DNA of 35,488 nt from an uncultured Lachnospiraceae bacterium (GCA_910587765.1 CAJUNR010000002.1:1-35488), one strand, 5' to 3'. Numbered from the stretch's first letter, positions 21,956 through 31,322 are shown. Notes: generated by a model from the sequence alone, not told the origin. A program made the numbers and translations.

Positions 21956-22008
21956 TCTGCTAGAGTGAATTTAACTAAAATAACAAAACTCAATCAGGAG
22001 GGAGAGAT

Positions 22009-23472
22009 ATGTTAAGTTTTTTTCTGTGTCTTGCACTGTTGATCGGCGGTTATTTTGTGTACGGCAAAATCGTCGACAACACCTTTGCCCCGGATGACAG
22101 GGAGACACCGGCAGTACGGATCAATGACGGCGTGGACTATGTAGTCATGCCGCAGTGGAAGCTGTTTCTCGTACAGCTTCTGAACATCGCGGGCCTCGGC
22201 CCGATCTTCGGAGCCATGCAGGGAGCCCTGTGGGGGCCAATCGTGTTTCTGTGGATCACCTTCGGTACGATCCTCGCAGGCGGCGTCCACGATTATTTCT
22301 CCGGTATGCTGAGCGCCCGCAACGAAGGCGTGTCCATCGCGGAGGTAACCGGCATCTACATGGGCGGCATTATGAAAAATGTCATGCGCGTGTTCAGCGT
22401 GGTTCTGCTGGTCATGGTCGGCACGGTGTTCGCGGTAGGACCGGCAGGCCTGATCACGACGCTGATCGGCAATTCCGGCGGAGCAGGAATGCTCATCAAT
22501 GTGAAAATGTGGACTTTCATCATTCTGGCCTATTATTTTGTGGCAACCTTTATTTCCATTGACAAGATCATCGGCAAGATTTATCCGGTCTTCGGTATCT
22601 GCCTGATCGTCATGGCAATCGGCGTGTGCATCGGAATCTTCACCCACGCGGAATACCAGATTCCGGAGATCTGGAGCCATTTCTACAACATGCATCCCAA
22701 GAGCACGCCGGTGTGGAGCTTTATGTTCATCACTGTCGCCTGCGGAGCCATCTCCGGTTTCCATTCGACGCAGAGTCCTCTGATGGCAAGATGCCTGAAG
22801 AGCGAGCGGCAGGGACATTTCGTGTTCTACGGCGCGATGACCGCGGAGGGCGTGATCGCTCTCATCTGGGCGGCGGCAGGCTGCGCGATCTATGAAGTGT
22901 CCGGCGGACTCTCCACCGGCCTTTCCGAAGCGCTCGGCGCAGGACAGTCGGCGGCGATCTATGATGTGTGCGCGAAGACCATGGGCGGCATCGGCATCGC
23001 GCTGGCCATGGTGGGCGTGATCGTCTGTCCGATCACCTCCGGCGATACGGCGTTCCGCTCCGCGCGTCTGACGCTGGCGGACTGGTTCGGCATGGATCAG
23101 CAGGCGTGGAAGAACCGTCTGGTGCTCTGCGTGCCGCTTCTGGCCGTGGGCGCTTTCGTCAGCCAGTTGGATTACTCCATCGTATGGCGTTATTTCAGTT
23201 GGACGAACCAGACGCTGGCCATGATCGTTCTCTGGACCGCGAGCATGTATCTCTTTATGGAAAAGAAAAACTACTGGATTACGGCGGTGCCGGCGACCTT
23301 CATGAGCGCGGTATCCATGACCTATTTCTTCGCGGCGTCCGAGTGCCTGAATCTGGGGACGGCTGTGGCCTATCCGATAGGCATCGTATGTGCGGTGATC
23401 TTTCTGGGAGCGTTCCTGTTCGTCATCAAGACGCGGGATCCGAAACCGGATTACAGCAGCGTGAAAAAGTAG
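22009..23472 (+). CDS. cstA: CstA-family transporter (carbon starvation protein A type)
   Basis: 487 aa of polytopic membrane protein, the short form common in Firmicutes. Family signatures include IAGLGPIFGAMQGALWGP, GGVHDYFSGMLS, GFHSTQSPLMARCLKSER and PITSGDTAFRSARLTLAD. Characterised members import peptides or pyruvate with a cation; the substrate here is open. GGAGGGAGAG provides a strong SD. It is probably controlled by the divergent LysR protein. An 18-bp palindrome lies 20 nt after the stop. Confidence 0.9.
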   Translation: MLSFFLCLALLIGGYFVYGKIVDNTFAPDDRETPAVRINDGVDYVVMPQWKLFLVQLLNIAGLGPIFGAMQGALWGPIVFLWITFGTILAGGVHDYFSGMLSARNEGVSIAEVTGIYMGGIMKNVMRVFSVVLLVMVGTVFAVGPAGLITTLIGNSGGAGMLINVKMWTFIILAYYFVATFISIDKIIGKIYPVFGICLIVMAIGVCIGIFTHAEYQIPEIWSHFYNMHPKSTPVWSFMFITVACGAISGFHSTQSPLMARCLKSERQGHFVFYGAMTAEGVIALIWAAAGCAIYEVSGGLSTGLSEALGAGQSAAIYDVCAKTMGGIGIALAMVGVIVCPITSGDTAFRSARLTLADWFGMDQQAWKNRLVLCVPLLAVGAFVSQLDYSIVWRYFSWTNQTLAMIVLWTASMYLFMEKKNYWITAVPATFMSAVSMTYFFAASECLNLGTAVAYPIGIVCAVIFLGAFLFVIKTRDPKPDYSSVKK

Positions 23473-23491
23473 ACGGTCCATTCTTCCGCTT

Positions 23492-23509
23492 CGGACGGCG
23501 CGCCGTCCG
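23492..23509. repeat. Perfect 18-bp GC palindrome
   Basis: CGGACGGCGCGCCGTCCG is fully self-complementary. It sits between the cstA-type stop and the next SD. It could form a hairpin in mRNA but has no T-run. Confidence 0.6.
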
Positions 23510-23545
23510 GACGGTGCGCGGGCGTCAGGAAAGGAAGCGGTCATT

Positions 23546-24550
23546 ATGGCTTATACAAAACCTCTGGGACAGGAACGGCTGGCGGAGGATGTTTTAAAAA
23601 CAGATAAGGCCCGTTGCCGGAAATACGGTCCCTGCGGAGTAGGGGAGCAGGCGCTGTATCTGAACAGTTTTTATCTGGACCGCCGGTATTACGTGCCCTT
23701 TTCCGCCGTCGCCCGCGTCTTTAAGCGGGTCGCCATGAGCAGGGGCGGCTTCACGGGAAAAGGAGTATTTGCGACGCTGCCCTATCTGGTGGTGTCCTGC
23801 AAAGACGGCAGTGAGAAGCAGTGTCTCTTTAAGCACGAAGAGCAGGTGGACGAGATGCTGTCCGATATCCGCAGGCATCATCCGGATATCCGTCTTCAGA
23901 GCGCCGCCGTAGAGGAGAAGATGCGCCGAAAGGCGGCGGAAGAGGCGGCCAGAGTCCGCCCGGTGATCGGCGAAAAGGCAGAGGCGCAGGTGAGAAAGCT
24001 GCAAAAGGCCAGGGCGTATCTGGAGGAACGGCCGGCGCTCTACGAGGCGCTCAGCCGATCGGCCAGGGCAAAACGGGTCAATGAGCGTTCCAACCCCGCC
24101 TACCGCTGGGCGGCGCTTGCCATCGTGCTTCTGGGAGCGCTGACCGGACTCTACGGACTCTGGGCGGTCATGAGCGGAGTGGACGGCGGACTTTATTTTA
24201 CGCTGTTCGGGCTGGCGGCGGTCTTTCTGTTCGCGGGAGCCAATGTACTGCCCACCGGGAAGAACAACCGCGCTTATGTGGACCGCCGGTGGCGGGAATC
24301 CTGCGAGGCCATGGAGCGCCGCCTGCGCGGATACGCCGGTTTTCCGCTTCCTGCCAGATACGCGCATCCGGTGACGCTGACCCGCATGATCCGCATCATC
24401 GAGGATGCCCGGGCGGTGACGTCGGAAGAGGCGTTTGAGGTGCTGAAGGAGGATCTGAAGCGTTTGAACGCCTCCGTCCAGGTGGATCAGGAGGAATACG
24501 ACGAGATTATGGCTGTGAAGCCGATGTTTCTGGTGGAAGGATATCAATAA
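23546..24550 (+). CDS. Two-TM protein of unknown function
   Basis: 334 aa. The N-terminal part (about 1-110) is soluble and beta-rich, with NSFYLDRRYYVPFSAVARVF, reminiscent of a PH-like domain. A charged, probably coiled-coil stretch follows (about 115-180). Two membrane helices lie at about 189-211 and 218-234. A basic hydrophilic C-terminal region ends the protein. I do not recognise the family. GGAAAGGAAG lies upstream. The gene is 73 nt after cstA and may be in its operon. Confidence 0.75.
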   Translation: MAYTKPLGQERLAEDVLKTDKARCRKYGPCGVGEQALYLNSFYLDRRYYVPFSAVARVFKRVAMSRGGFTGKGVFATLPYLVVSCKDGSEKQCLFKHEEQVDEMLSDIRRHHPDIRLQSAAVEEKMRRKAAEEAARVRPVIGEKAEAQVRKLQKARAYLEERPALYEALSRSARAKRVNERSNPAYRWAALAIVLLGALTGLYGLWAVMSGVDGGLYFTLFGLAAVFLFAGANVLPTGKNNRAYVDRRWRESCEAMERRLRGYAGFPLPARYAHPVTLTRMIRIIEDARAVTSEEAFEVLKEDLKRLNASVQVDQEEYDEIMAVKPMFLVEGYQ

Positions 24551-24563
24551 AAATTATTTGACG

Positions 24564-24588
24564 ATGCCCGGGCGCGCAGTCCGGGCAT
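24564..24588. repeat. Hairpin before the FmdE-family gene
   Basis: ATGCCCGG and CCGGGCAT form a perfect 8-bp stem with a 9-nt loop. No T-run follows. It may be an mRNA stabiliser or weak attenuator. Confidence 0.45.
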
Positions 24589-24624
24589 ACGTCCGTGAAA
24601 TGAAAGATTAAGGAGGAAACAAAG

Positions 24625-25152
24625 ATGGAACAAAAGCAATGGGAGCGGTGCGTGGCGTTTCACGGGCATTCCTGCGGCGGGCTGGCGATCGGTTACCGGG
24701 CGGCGCTCTATGCCGCTTCGCTGCTTGGACTTTCCTTTTCGGAGGACGAACAGGTGGTATGCATCAGCGAAAATGACGCCTGCGGCGTCGACGCCATTCA
24801 GGTGCTCCTGGGGTGCAGCGTGGGAAAAGGGAACCTGCTGTTTCACATGACGGGAAAGCAGGCGTTTTCCTTCTACGAGCGAAAGAGCGGCAGGTCCGTC
24901 CGCCTCGTCCTGCGGCCCAAACCGGAGGGCATGACGAAGGAGGAGAGCTTCGCCTACTATCAGAACCATGCGCCGGAAGCGCTTTTTGAGGTGAAGGAGA
25001 CGACGCTGGAGCTGCCGGAACCGGCCCGCATCTTCCGGCCGGTGAGGTGCGACGGCTGCGGGGAGACCGCCGCCGAGAATCACATCCACCTGGAGAACGG
25101 CAGGAAGCTCTGCGAGGACTGTTACCGCGGGTATGACCGTTTTCACGTATGA
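24625..25152 (+). CDS. FmdE-family protein with C-terminal zinc finger
   Basis: 175 aa. The FmdE/Tungsten-formylmethanofuran subunit E-like domain (PF02663) starts with FHGHSCGGLAIGYR and continues with NDACGVDAIQVLLGCSVGKGN. These motifs line a metal site in family structures. The C terminus has RCDGCGE and LCEDC, a CxxC-CxxC zinc ribbon (about 147-168). No formylmethanofuran dehydrogenase genes are near, so a molybdopterin or other metal-linked role is only inferred. AAGGAGG is the SD. Confidence 0.88.
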   Translation: MEQKQWERCVAFHGHSCGGLAIGYRAALYAASLLGLSFSEDEQVVCISENDACGVDAIQVLLGCSVGKGNLLFHMTGKQAFSFYERKSGRSVRLVLRPKPEGMTKEESFAYYQNHAPEALFEVKETTLELPEPARIFRPVRCDGCGETAAENHIHLENGRKLCEDCYRGYDRFHV

Positions 25153-25265
25153 GTCCGCAGTTGCCTGATCACCACCCGCTGCCGTCCGTCCGGCCTTAAC
25201 GCACGGTTAAAATTTGAGGATTGTAAATAAACAGCCACTCAATAGAAAAAGTGCGCAGATTCATG

Positions 25266-25289
25266 GTATAATGTCGTTAGACATTATAC
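25266..25289 (+). promoter_or_regulatory. Operator-like palindrome over a TATAAT box
   Basis: GTATAATGTC and GACATTATAC are perfect 10-bp arms around GTTA. A TATAAT in extended -10 context (ATGGTATAAT) is embedded in the left arm. A repressor bound here would block RNA polymerase. Confidence 0.65.
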
Positions 25290-25293
25290 TGCG

Positions 25294-25340
25294 CCGGTCT
25301 GCGTCCGACCGAAGGAAGGACATTTTCATTGGCAGACCGG
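25294..25340. repeat. Inverted repeat II in the XRE leader
   Basis: CCGGTCTGC (25294-25302) and GCAGACCGG (25332-25340) are perfect 9-bp arms separated by 29 nt. Confidence 0.55.
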
Positions 25341-25359
25341 TCGCATCCCCCGGAGGGAG

Positions 25360-25383
25360 CATGTGCGGAGCACATGGTATAAT
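25360..25383 (+). promoter_or_regulatory. Inverted repeat III and second TATAAT before the XRE gene
   Basis: CATGTGC and GCACATG form a perfect 7-bp dyad around GGA, ending 1 nt before a second extended TATAAT (25378-25383). The 12-nt CATGGTATAATG is repeated exactly at 25263 and 25374. Confidence 0.6.
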
Positions 25384-25429
25384 GAGCGTAAGCGAGAGGA
25401 AGGAAATCCGGAAAAGGAGGCTGGCGGCA

Positions 25430-26488
25430 GTGAATATCAGTGAACGGATCAGGAGTCATCGGAAGGAAGCAGGGCTGACACAGGAGCAGGTTGCGGCGTA
25501 TTTGGGCGTCTCGGCGCCGGCAGTAAATAAATGGGAGAAAGGAAACACATTTCCGGATATCACGCTGCTTCCGGCGCTTGCAAGGCTGCTGAAAATAGAT
25601 ATGAATGAACTGTTTTCATTCCGCGAGGAACTGACGGAACTGGAAATCGGGCAGTTTGCCAATGAGATTGCGGAGACTGCAATGAGAGGAGACTTTGATG
25701 CCGCATTTGAAACGGCGGCAGCGAAAATACAGGAATACCCGCGCTGTGATTCCCTGATCTATATGGTTGCAACCACTCTGGACGGCGTGCTGGTTCTGTC
25801 CGACGTCCCGGATGAGCGCAGGGAAACATACAAAAAGACCGTTTTTGACTGGTTGGAACGGGTCAGCGGCAGTGCGGACGAGAAAATAAGATGTTCCGTC
25901 GTATATTTGCTTGCCGCGAAATATTTACAGATGGAAGATTATGAAAAGGCCGGTTTCTTTTTGGGACAGATTCCGGACGTTCAGACCGATAAAACACTGC
26001 TGCAGACGAGGCTTTTGCTTCATGAAAAGGATGAAGCCGCCGCGGCTGTTTTCCTGGAAGGAAATCTGCTGCAGACGGCCGGAAGGATGCAGAACTATTT
26101 GTTTTTGCTGCTTGAAATAGAAGAGCAGGGTGGAAACCATCGGGAAGCGGAGGCAATTGCAGAAATATCGGTAAGGATGTGTTCTCTGTTTGGACTGTGG
26201 CCTTACGGAGCAGTGGTTCCCCGTCTGCTGATCGCTTTATTCCGGAAAGACGAGAAGCAGAGTGTCCGGCTCATAGAGGAGGCGCTGGAGGCATCGCAGA
26301 AGCCCTGGGATATGAGAACCTCTCCCCTCTATTACAGGCATCCGCAGCAACCATCCAGGCGGCTCGGCAGACATTTTGCGAAATCATTTATTTCCGAAAT
26401 CAGAAACAAGGAGGAATATGAATTTCTGAGGGGGAATACGGAACTTGAGAATATTCTGAAAAAATACGAGGAATCATTAGAGAATTGA
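25430..26488 (+). CDS. XRE-family regulator with TPR-like C-terminal domain
   Basis: 352 aa from a GTG at 25430, which has AAGGAGG 9 nt upstream; a longer frame starting at 25214 runs through the promoter palindromes and is rejected. The HTH_3 domain fills residues 1-60: TQEQVAAYLGVSAPAVNKWEKG. The rest is a helical repeat region (about 75-350) with several ...DYEKAGFFL... and ...REAEAIAEIS... units resembling TPR solenoids, as in peptide-sensing or stress-responsive clostridial regulators. The inverted repeats just upstream are candidate autoregulatory sites. A terminator follows. Confidence 0.85.
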   Translation: MNISERIRSHRKEAGLTQEQVAAYLGVSAPAVNKWEKGNTFPDITLLPALARLLKIDMNELFSFREELTELEIGQFANEIAETAMRGDFDAAFETAAAKIQEYPRCDSLIYMVATTLDGVLVLSDVPDERRETYKKTVFDWLERVSGSADEKIRCSVVYLLAAKYLQMEDYEKAGFFLGQIPDVQTDKTLLQTRLLLHEKDEAAAAVFLEGNLLQTAGRMQNYLFLLLEIEEQGGNHREAEAIAEISVRMCSLFGLWPYGAVVPRLLIALFRKDEKQSVRLIEEALEASQKPWDMRTSPLYYRHPQQPSRRLGRHFAKSFISEIRNKEEYEFLRGNTELENILKKYEESLEN

Positions 26489-26518
26489 ACATCCGCCGTC
26501 CGCCGGCGGCATAACCGG

Positions 26519-26550
26519 GCAGGAAATCTGAAAAAGATGTCCTGCTTTTT
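26519..26550 (+). terminator. Intrinsic terminator of the XRE gene
   Basis: GCAGGA and TCCTGC, with inner TCT/AGA pairing, are followed by TTTTT. A second GC hairpin, CCGCCG/CGGCGG, lies at 26493-26509. Confidence 0.8.
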
Positions 26551-26596
26551 CCATGCGCAGGGGAGCACAGATGAACATGGTTTTCGCCTCTTTTCA

Positions 26597-26625
26597 TTGA
26601 CGCAGCGGGGTTCATATGGTATGAT
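26597..26625 (+). promoter_or_regulatory. Promoter of the hybrid kinase pair
   Basis: TTGACG (26597-26602), a 17-nt spacer and TATGAT (26620-26625). Confidence 0.7.
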
Positions 26626-26683
26626 AACATCGATTTTTTGACTTTTGCAGTGAAGCTGTGAGGAGAAAGCGGAGGACAGGCAT

Positions 26684-28867
26684 ATGGATTATGCAGGGGA
26701 ACTTTTACAGGCTGGAGAAGGCGCTTCGGCTGTTGAGGCATATGAGCAGCACAGCGGTATGCGAAGCGTTCAAAATCTGGAAGCCATCATCAATGAGGGC
26801 CTTCGTGTCGCCCTGCTGGAGGAGACACCGGATCAGTCGCTTGGAGTGCTGCTGGAGCATCTGGGCAAAGCGCTGAACGGGGAGCGGACCTATATATTCG
26901 AACAGAACGAATCCGGCGGCGATGACAACACCTATGAGTGGGTGGCCGACGGGGTGGAGCCGGAACGGGAGAACCTTCAAAATGTTCCTCCGGAGGTGTG
27001 CGCCAGCTGGTATCGGAATTTCAGCGTCGGCAGGCACATCGTCATTGAGCGGCTGGAGGATATTCGGGAGGCGGAGCCGCTTCAGTATGAGAACCTGGAG
27101 CGGCAGGGCGTCCACTCCCTTGTGGTGGTTCCTCTGTATAACGGAAAACAGATTATCGGCTTTTACGGCGTAGACAATCCTCCGGTGAAGTCGCTGGAAT
27201 ACGCGTCGAATATGCTTCAGACAGCGGCATACTTTATCGTGTCCTCCCTGAAGCGGCGCAATCTGTTCCGGGAGCTTCAAAAGCGCAGCTATCTGGAGGG
27301 AAGGCAGAGTCTGGAAGATATTCTGGAGGGAGCCAGGACCGGAATCTGGACCATTGAGATGGAGGAGGGCCGCCAGCCCAGGTTGTACGCGGACCGGACC
27401 ATGCGGCTTCTCCTGGGCGTGCCGGGCGGCATCGGGCCGGAGGAATGTTACCGTCACTGGTTTGAGCGCATTGAACCGGACTATGTGGATATGGTTCAGG
27501 AGGCGGTTCAGGAAATATTGCAGGCCGGACGGGCCGAGGTGATCTATCCCTGGAATCATCCGGAGCTGGGCAAAATTTATGTCCGCTGCGGCGGCGTTCC
27601 GGACAGGACATACAAAAAGCCGGGAGCCTGCCTGAGCGGTTATCATCAGGATATTACCGAGACTATGGTGACGAGGAAAAAACAGGAACAGTCCATCATG
27701 GAACTTCTGGAACGGGTGAGGCAGGCAAACTCGGCAAAAAGCGAATTTCTTTCCCATATGTCTCACGACCTTCGCACGCCGATCAACGGAATTCTGGGGA
27801 TGCTGACCATTCTGGAAAAAAGTCAGGATAACCCGGAGCGGCAGAGAGACTGCCGGAGAAAGATCCGTGTGTCGGCAGAGCATCTGCTGTCTTTGGTGAA
27901 CGATGTCCTTCAGGTAAGCAATCAGGAGAGCGGGAGGCCGACGGCGGCGGAGGAACCCTTTGACCTTCACGCTGTGCTGAAAGACTGCATCACGGTCTTA
28001 TCTCCTCTGGCAGAAGAACGCTCCGTCCTTCTGGAGCTGGAGACGTCCGGTCTGCGGCACAGCAGGGCAATTGGGAATCCGCTTCACTTAAAGAAAATTC
28101 TGATGAGTGTCATCGACAACGCTCTCAAATATAACCGGCCCAATGGTTCCGTATTTGTCCGGGCGGAAGAGACCGCCTTCTGTGAGGGGACTGCAAGCTG
28201 CCGTTTTGTCATCGAAGATACCGGAATCGGTATTGGAGAAGACTTTAAGGATCACATTTTTGAACCCTTTACCCAGGAGCACCAGGGTGCGCGGACCAAC
28301 TATAACGGCGTTGGGGTTGGTATGTCCATCGTAAAAAAACTGGTTGATCAGATGAAAGGGTCTGTTTCGGTAGACAGTCTGCCTGGCAAGGGGAGCGTAG
28401 TTCAAATCAATCTGCCCATTCGCGTTGATGAGACGTGGAGCGGACGACCCGTGCAAGAGGGCCAGGATATGCAGGGCGATGTTGCCGGGATGCGTGTTCT
28501 GCTGGTGGAGGATAATAAGATCAACTGTGAAATTGTAGAGTACATTCTCAGGGAGGCAGGCGCGGAGGTTGTAACCGCAAACGACGGGAAAGCCGCCGTA
28601 GACGCGTTTGAGGCATCCGCTTTGGGAACGTTTGACTGCGTACTCATGGATTTGATGATGCCGGTCATGAGCGGGTATGAGGCGGCCCGGGTGATCCGCG
28701 GCCTGCGCCGGGCGGACGCGGATACCGTGCCCATCATAGCGCTGTCGGCTAACGCGTTTGAAGAGGATATCGCACTGGCAAAGGATGCCGGGATGGATGC
28801 TCATCTGGCAAAGCCGGTGGACATCCGCAGGATGTTCCAGGTTATGAGCAGGCTGAGGAGCTGTTAG
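26684..28867 (+). CDS. Soluble hybrid histidine kinase with GAF, PAS-like and receiver domains
   Basis: 727 aa without membrane helices. A GAF-like domain spans about 25-185 (HIVIERLEDIREAEP, VHSLVVVPLYNGKQIIGF). A PAS-like region follows (about 210-330). HisKA has SHMSHDLRTPING (His361), and the HATPase has DNALKYN, DTGIGI and GVGVGMSIV. A receiver domain carries EDN and Asp656 in LMDLMMP. No output or Hpt domain is present. GGAGGAC lies 7 nt before the ATG. The next kinase starts 1 nt after its stop, so the two are co-expressed. Confidence 0.92.
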   Translation: MDYAGELLQAGEGASAVEAYEQHSGMRSVQNLEAIINEGLRVALLEETPDQSLGVLLEHLGKALNGERTYIFEQNESGGDDNTYEWVADGVEPERENLQNVPPEVCASWYRNFSVGRHIVIERLEDIREAEPLQYENLERQGVHSLVVVPLYNGKQIIGFYGVDNPPVKSLEYASNMLQTAAYFIVSSLKRRNLFRELQKRSYLEGRQSLEDILEGARTGIWTIEMEEGRQPRLYADRTMRLLLGVPGGIGPEECYRHWFERIEPDYVDMVQEAVQEILQAGRAEVIYPWNHPELGKIYVRCGGVPDRTYKKPGACLSGYHQDITETMVTRKKQEQSIMELLERVRQANSAKSEFLSHMSHDLRTPINGILGMLTILEKSQDNPERQRDCRRKIRVSAEHLLSLVNDVLQVSNQESGRPTAAEEPFDLHAVLKDCITVLSPLAEERSVLLELETSGLRHSRAIGNPLHLKKILMSVIDNALKYNRPNGSVFVRAEETAFCEGTASCRFVIEDTGIGIGEDFKDHIFEPFTQEHQGARTNYNGVGVGMSIVKKLVDQMKGSVSVDSLPGKGSVVQINLPIRVDETWSGRPVQEGQDMQGDVAGMRVLLVEDNKINCEIVEYILREAGAEVVTANDGKAAVDAFEASALGTFDCVLMDLMMPVMSGYEAARVIRGLRRADADTVPIIALSANAFEEDIALAKDAGMDAHLAKPVDIRRMFQVMSRLRSC

Positions 28868-28868
28868 G

Positions 28869-31130
28869 ATGGCGTTTTGCACGCAGATAATAAAAATTAT
28901 GATAAATTGCGGAGATGGAACAGGTATGAAAAACAAAGCTTTGCCGCGGTCTTTAAAAATCAGCATAGCGGTAATCATTTGTTTAACGGTTTTCGTGTTT
29001 TCCTTTCTGGGAGCGTCCATTCATAATATGAGCGAAAACACGATTGAGGAAATCGGCACCGCCTATATGGCCGGAATGAACGAGCAGGTGTCGCTGCACT
29101 TTGAGACGATCATTGAACTCCGCTTGACCATGGCGGAGTCCATCGCGCACATTGCGGCAGGGAATGGGGATTCCGGTCACGGAACGAGGGAGGAGATCGA
29201 ATACGGTGCAAGGGCAAGGCATTTTTTGTGTGCCGCCCTGTATTCGCCTGACGGCGGAATTGAGATGATTTTTGGCGACCCTGTGGAACTTAATCACCCG
29301 GAACCCTTTTTGGAGAGCCTGCGGAACGGGGAGCGCAAAGCGGCCTCTGCCGGCAGCGGCGGCGACGGCGTAATTTTGTTCGGCGTTCCCTGCGAATATC
29401 CCATGTCCGATGGCAGCGGCAGCCTTGCGATTGTTGTGGGGCTCTCCACTAAATATATGGACGAGGTTTTGTTTCTGGATTCGGACAAGTCGCTGAGCTA
29501 TTCCTTTGTAATCCGCAAAGACGGCAGTTACGTTGTCGGGAACGAGGGCGATTCCCATAAAAACTATTTCGACAGGCTTACCAGTATTTTTGACGGCAAG
29601 GATGTGGAGGCAGATATCTGCATTGAACAGCTGAGAGCTGCCATGAATGCCGGCGAAGATTACTCTGCTGTCTTGAAAAACGGCGGATCGCGCCGCCATA
29701 TATACTGCACCAGTCTTCCCTACTGCGAGTGGTATCTGGTAACTGTTCTTCCCTTCGAGGGATTGGATAATGCCATCTCAGGCATGGGCAGCCGCTGGCT
29801 CGGCATCGTTTACGCCGCTTCCTTCGCGGTGGTCGCTATGCTCCTCTACATATTCTTCCGGTACTTAAAGCTGTTCAGGGACCAGGTATCTGAACTGAAG
29901 CGCATGAACGAGGAGATGGACGGGGCCCGGAAGGCCGCGGAGCAGGCGCGGAAAGAGGCGGAACAGGCCAACGCGGCAAAACAGGAATTTCTGTCCAGCA
30001 TGAGCCACGATATCCGTACCCCCATGAATGCTATCATCGGTATGACTTTTTTGGCTCTGGACAATGCAGACAATCCGGAGCAGGTTCGGGATTATTTGGG
30101 TAAGATTGCGCTGTCCAGCAGGCACTTACTCGGGCTGATCAACGACGTGCTGGATATATCCAAGATCGAAAGCGGAAAAATGACGCTGAATGTGGAGCCG
30201 GTGTCGCTGAGAGAGGCGATAGACAGCATTGTCAATATCATGCAGCCTCAGGTTGCGGCGAAGAAGCAGCAATTCTGTGCAACTGCCCGGGATATCCTTT
30301 CGGAAAATGTGTACTGCGACGGTGTGCGGCTGAATCAGGTGCTGATCAATCTGCTGGGGAACGCCGTCAAATTCACTCCTGAGAAGGGTTCTGTTGAGAT
30401 GACCGTGTATCAGGAGGCGCTGTCGGAGGATGCTTCCCGTGTCCGTACCCATTTTCTGGTGAGCGATACGGGCATCGGCATGTCGAAGGAGTATCAGAAG
30501 GTAATATTTGAGTCCTTCAGCCGGGAGGATAACACCCGGGTCCGGAAGACAGAGGGTTCCGGGCTGGGCATGGCGATTACCAAGTATATTGTGGACGCCA
30601 TGGGCGGAACGATCTCCGTCCGCAGCGAACAGGGTCAGGGCAGCGAGTTTCATGTTGCGCTCGATCTGGAAAGGGCGGCGGCGCCCGTCTGCACGGCACC
30701 GGAGGCAGCAGGGGAAGCTGCCGGCGCTGAAAGAACGGGCGACGCGGTACTGAAAGGAAAACGCATTTTATTGGCGGAAGATAATGAGCTTAACTGGGAA
30801 GTGGCAAGGGAACTGCTTTCCATCCTTGAGCTGGAATTGGATTGGGCTGAAAACGGAGCAGCCTGTGTGGAAAAATTCAGGAAATCCCGGGTTGGGTACT
30901 ATGACGCGATCATTATGGATGTGCGGATGCCGGTCATGGATGGTTATGAGGCGACCGCAGCCGTCCGGGGGCTGGAACGGGAGGATGCAGGCATTCCCAT
31001 TATCGCCATGACTGCAGACGCGTTTTCGGAGGATATTCAAAGGTGTCTGGAGTGCGGCATGAATGACCATCTTGCAAAGCCCATTGATATTCAGGAGGTC
31101 GCTCATAAGTTAAAGAAATACCTGAAATAA
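28869..31130 (+). CDS. Membrane hybrid histidine kinase with extracytoplasmic sensor and receiver
   Basis: 753 aa from ATG 28869, which has GAGGAG 8 nt upstream inside the previous gene. ATG 28926 (734 aa) is an alternative that begins just before the first membrane helix. An extracellular dCache-like sensor (about 60-300) lies between two helices, the second near 305-330. A coiled coil with repeated AEQARKEAEQANAAK precedes HisKA (SHDIRTPMNAIIG, His380), the HATPase and a receiver (Asp684 in IMDVRMP). This layout is typical of orphan clostridial kinases. The two neighbouring kinases share style but not their sensors. Confidence 0.92.
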   Translation: MAFCTQIIKIMINCGDGTGMKNKALPRSLKISIAVIICLTVFVFSFLGASIHNMSENTIEEIGTAYMAGMNEQVSLHFETIIELRLTMAESIAHIAAGNGDSGHGTREEIEYGARARHFLCAALYSPDGGIEMIFGDPVELNHPEPFLESLRNGERKAASAGSGGDGVILFGVPCEYPMSDGSGSLAIVVGLSTKYMDEVLFLDSDKSLSYSFVIRKDGSYVVGNEGDSHKNYFDRLTSIFDGKDVEADICIEQLRAAMNAGEDYSAVLKNGGSRRHIYCTSLPYCEWYLVTVLPFEGLDNAISGMGSRWLGIVYAASFAVVAMLLYIFFRYLKLFRDQVSELKRMNEEMDGARKAAEQARKEAEQANAAKQEFLSSMSHDIRTPMNAIIGMTFLALDNADNPEQVRDYLGKIALSSRHLLGLINDVLDISKIESGKMTLNVEPVSLREAIDSIVNIMQPQVAAKKQQFCATARDILSENVYCDGVRLNQVLINLLGNAVKFTPEKGSVEMTVYQEALSEDASRVRTHFLVSDTGIGMSKEYQKVIFESFSREDNTRVRKTEGSGLGMAITKYIVDAMGGTISVRSEQGQGSEFHVALDLERAAAPVCTAPEAAGEAAGAERTGDAVLKGKRILLAEDNELNWEVARELLSILELELDWAENGAACVEKFRKSRVGYYDAIIMDVRMPVMDGYEATAAVRGLEREDAGIPIIAMTADAFSEDIQRCLECGMNDHLAKPIDIQEVAHKLKKYLK

Positions 31131-31282
31131 GGGATATTGGGCAGTGACGAAGAGAGATTGATCGTTGAAATGAGAGTCAGAAGCGTTGTCTCTTCTGCCT
31201 GACCGGATCATATTGTTCACATTGCTCACAGCAACATAGGACATGTCATAGCTTCATATATGCGGATTGCACTAAAACGCAC

Positions 31283-31311
31283 TTGACAAATCCTGTCAAT
31301 CATGTTAATTT
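31283..31311 (+). promoter_or_regulatory. Promoter of ptsG
   Basis: Perfect TTGACA (31283-31288) with TTAATT or TAATTT 16-17 nt downstream. Start expected near 31318, just before the RAT. The 150 nt between the kinase gene and here show only weak dyads and no terminator. Confidence 0.6.
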
Positions 31312-31322
31312 TTAAATACATA

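Noticed and set aside
25214..25429. Longer N terminus for the XRE protein
   Set aside because: The extension covers two TATAAT boxes and three palindromes, and the GTG at 25430 has a strong SD and starts exactly at the HTH domain.
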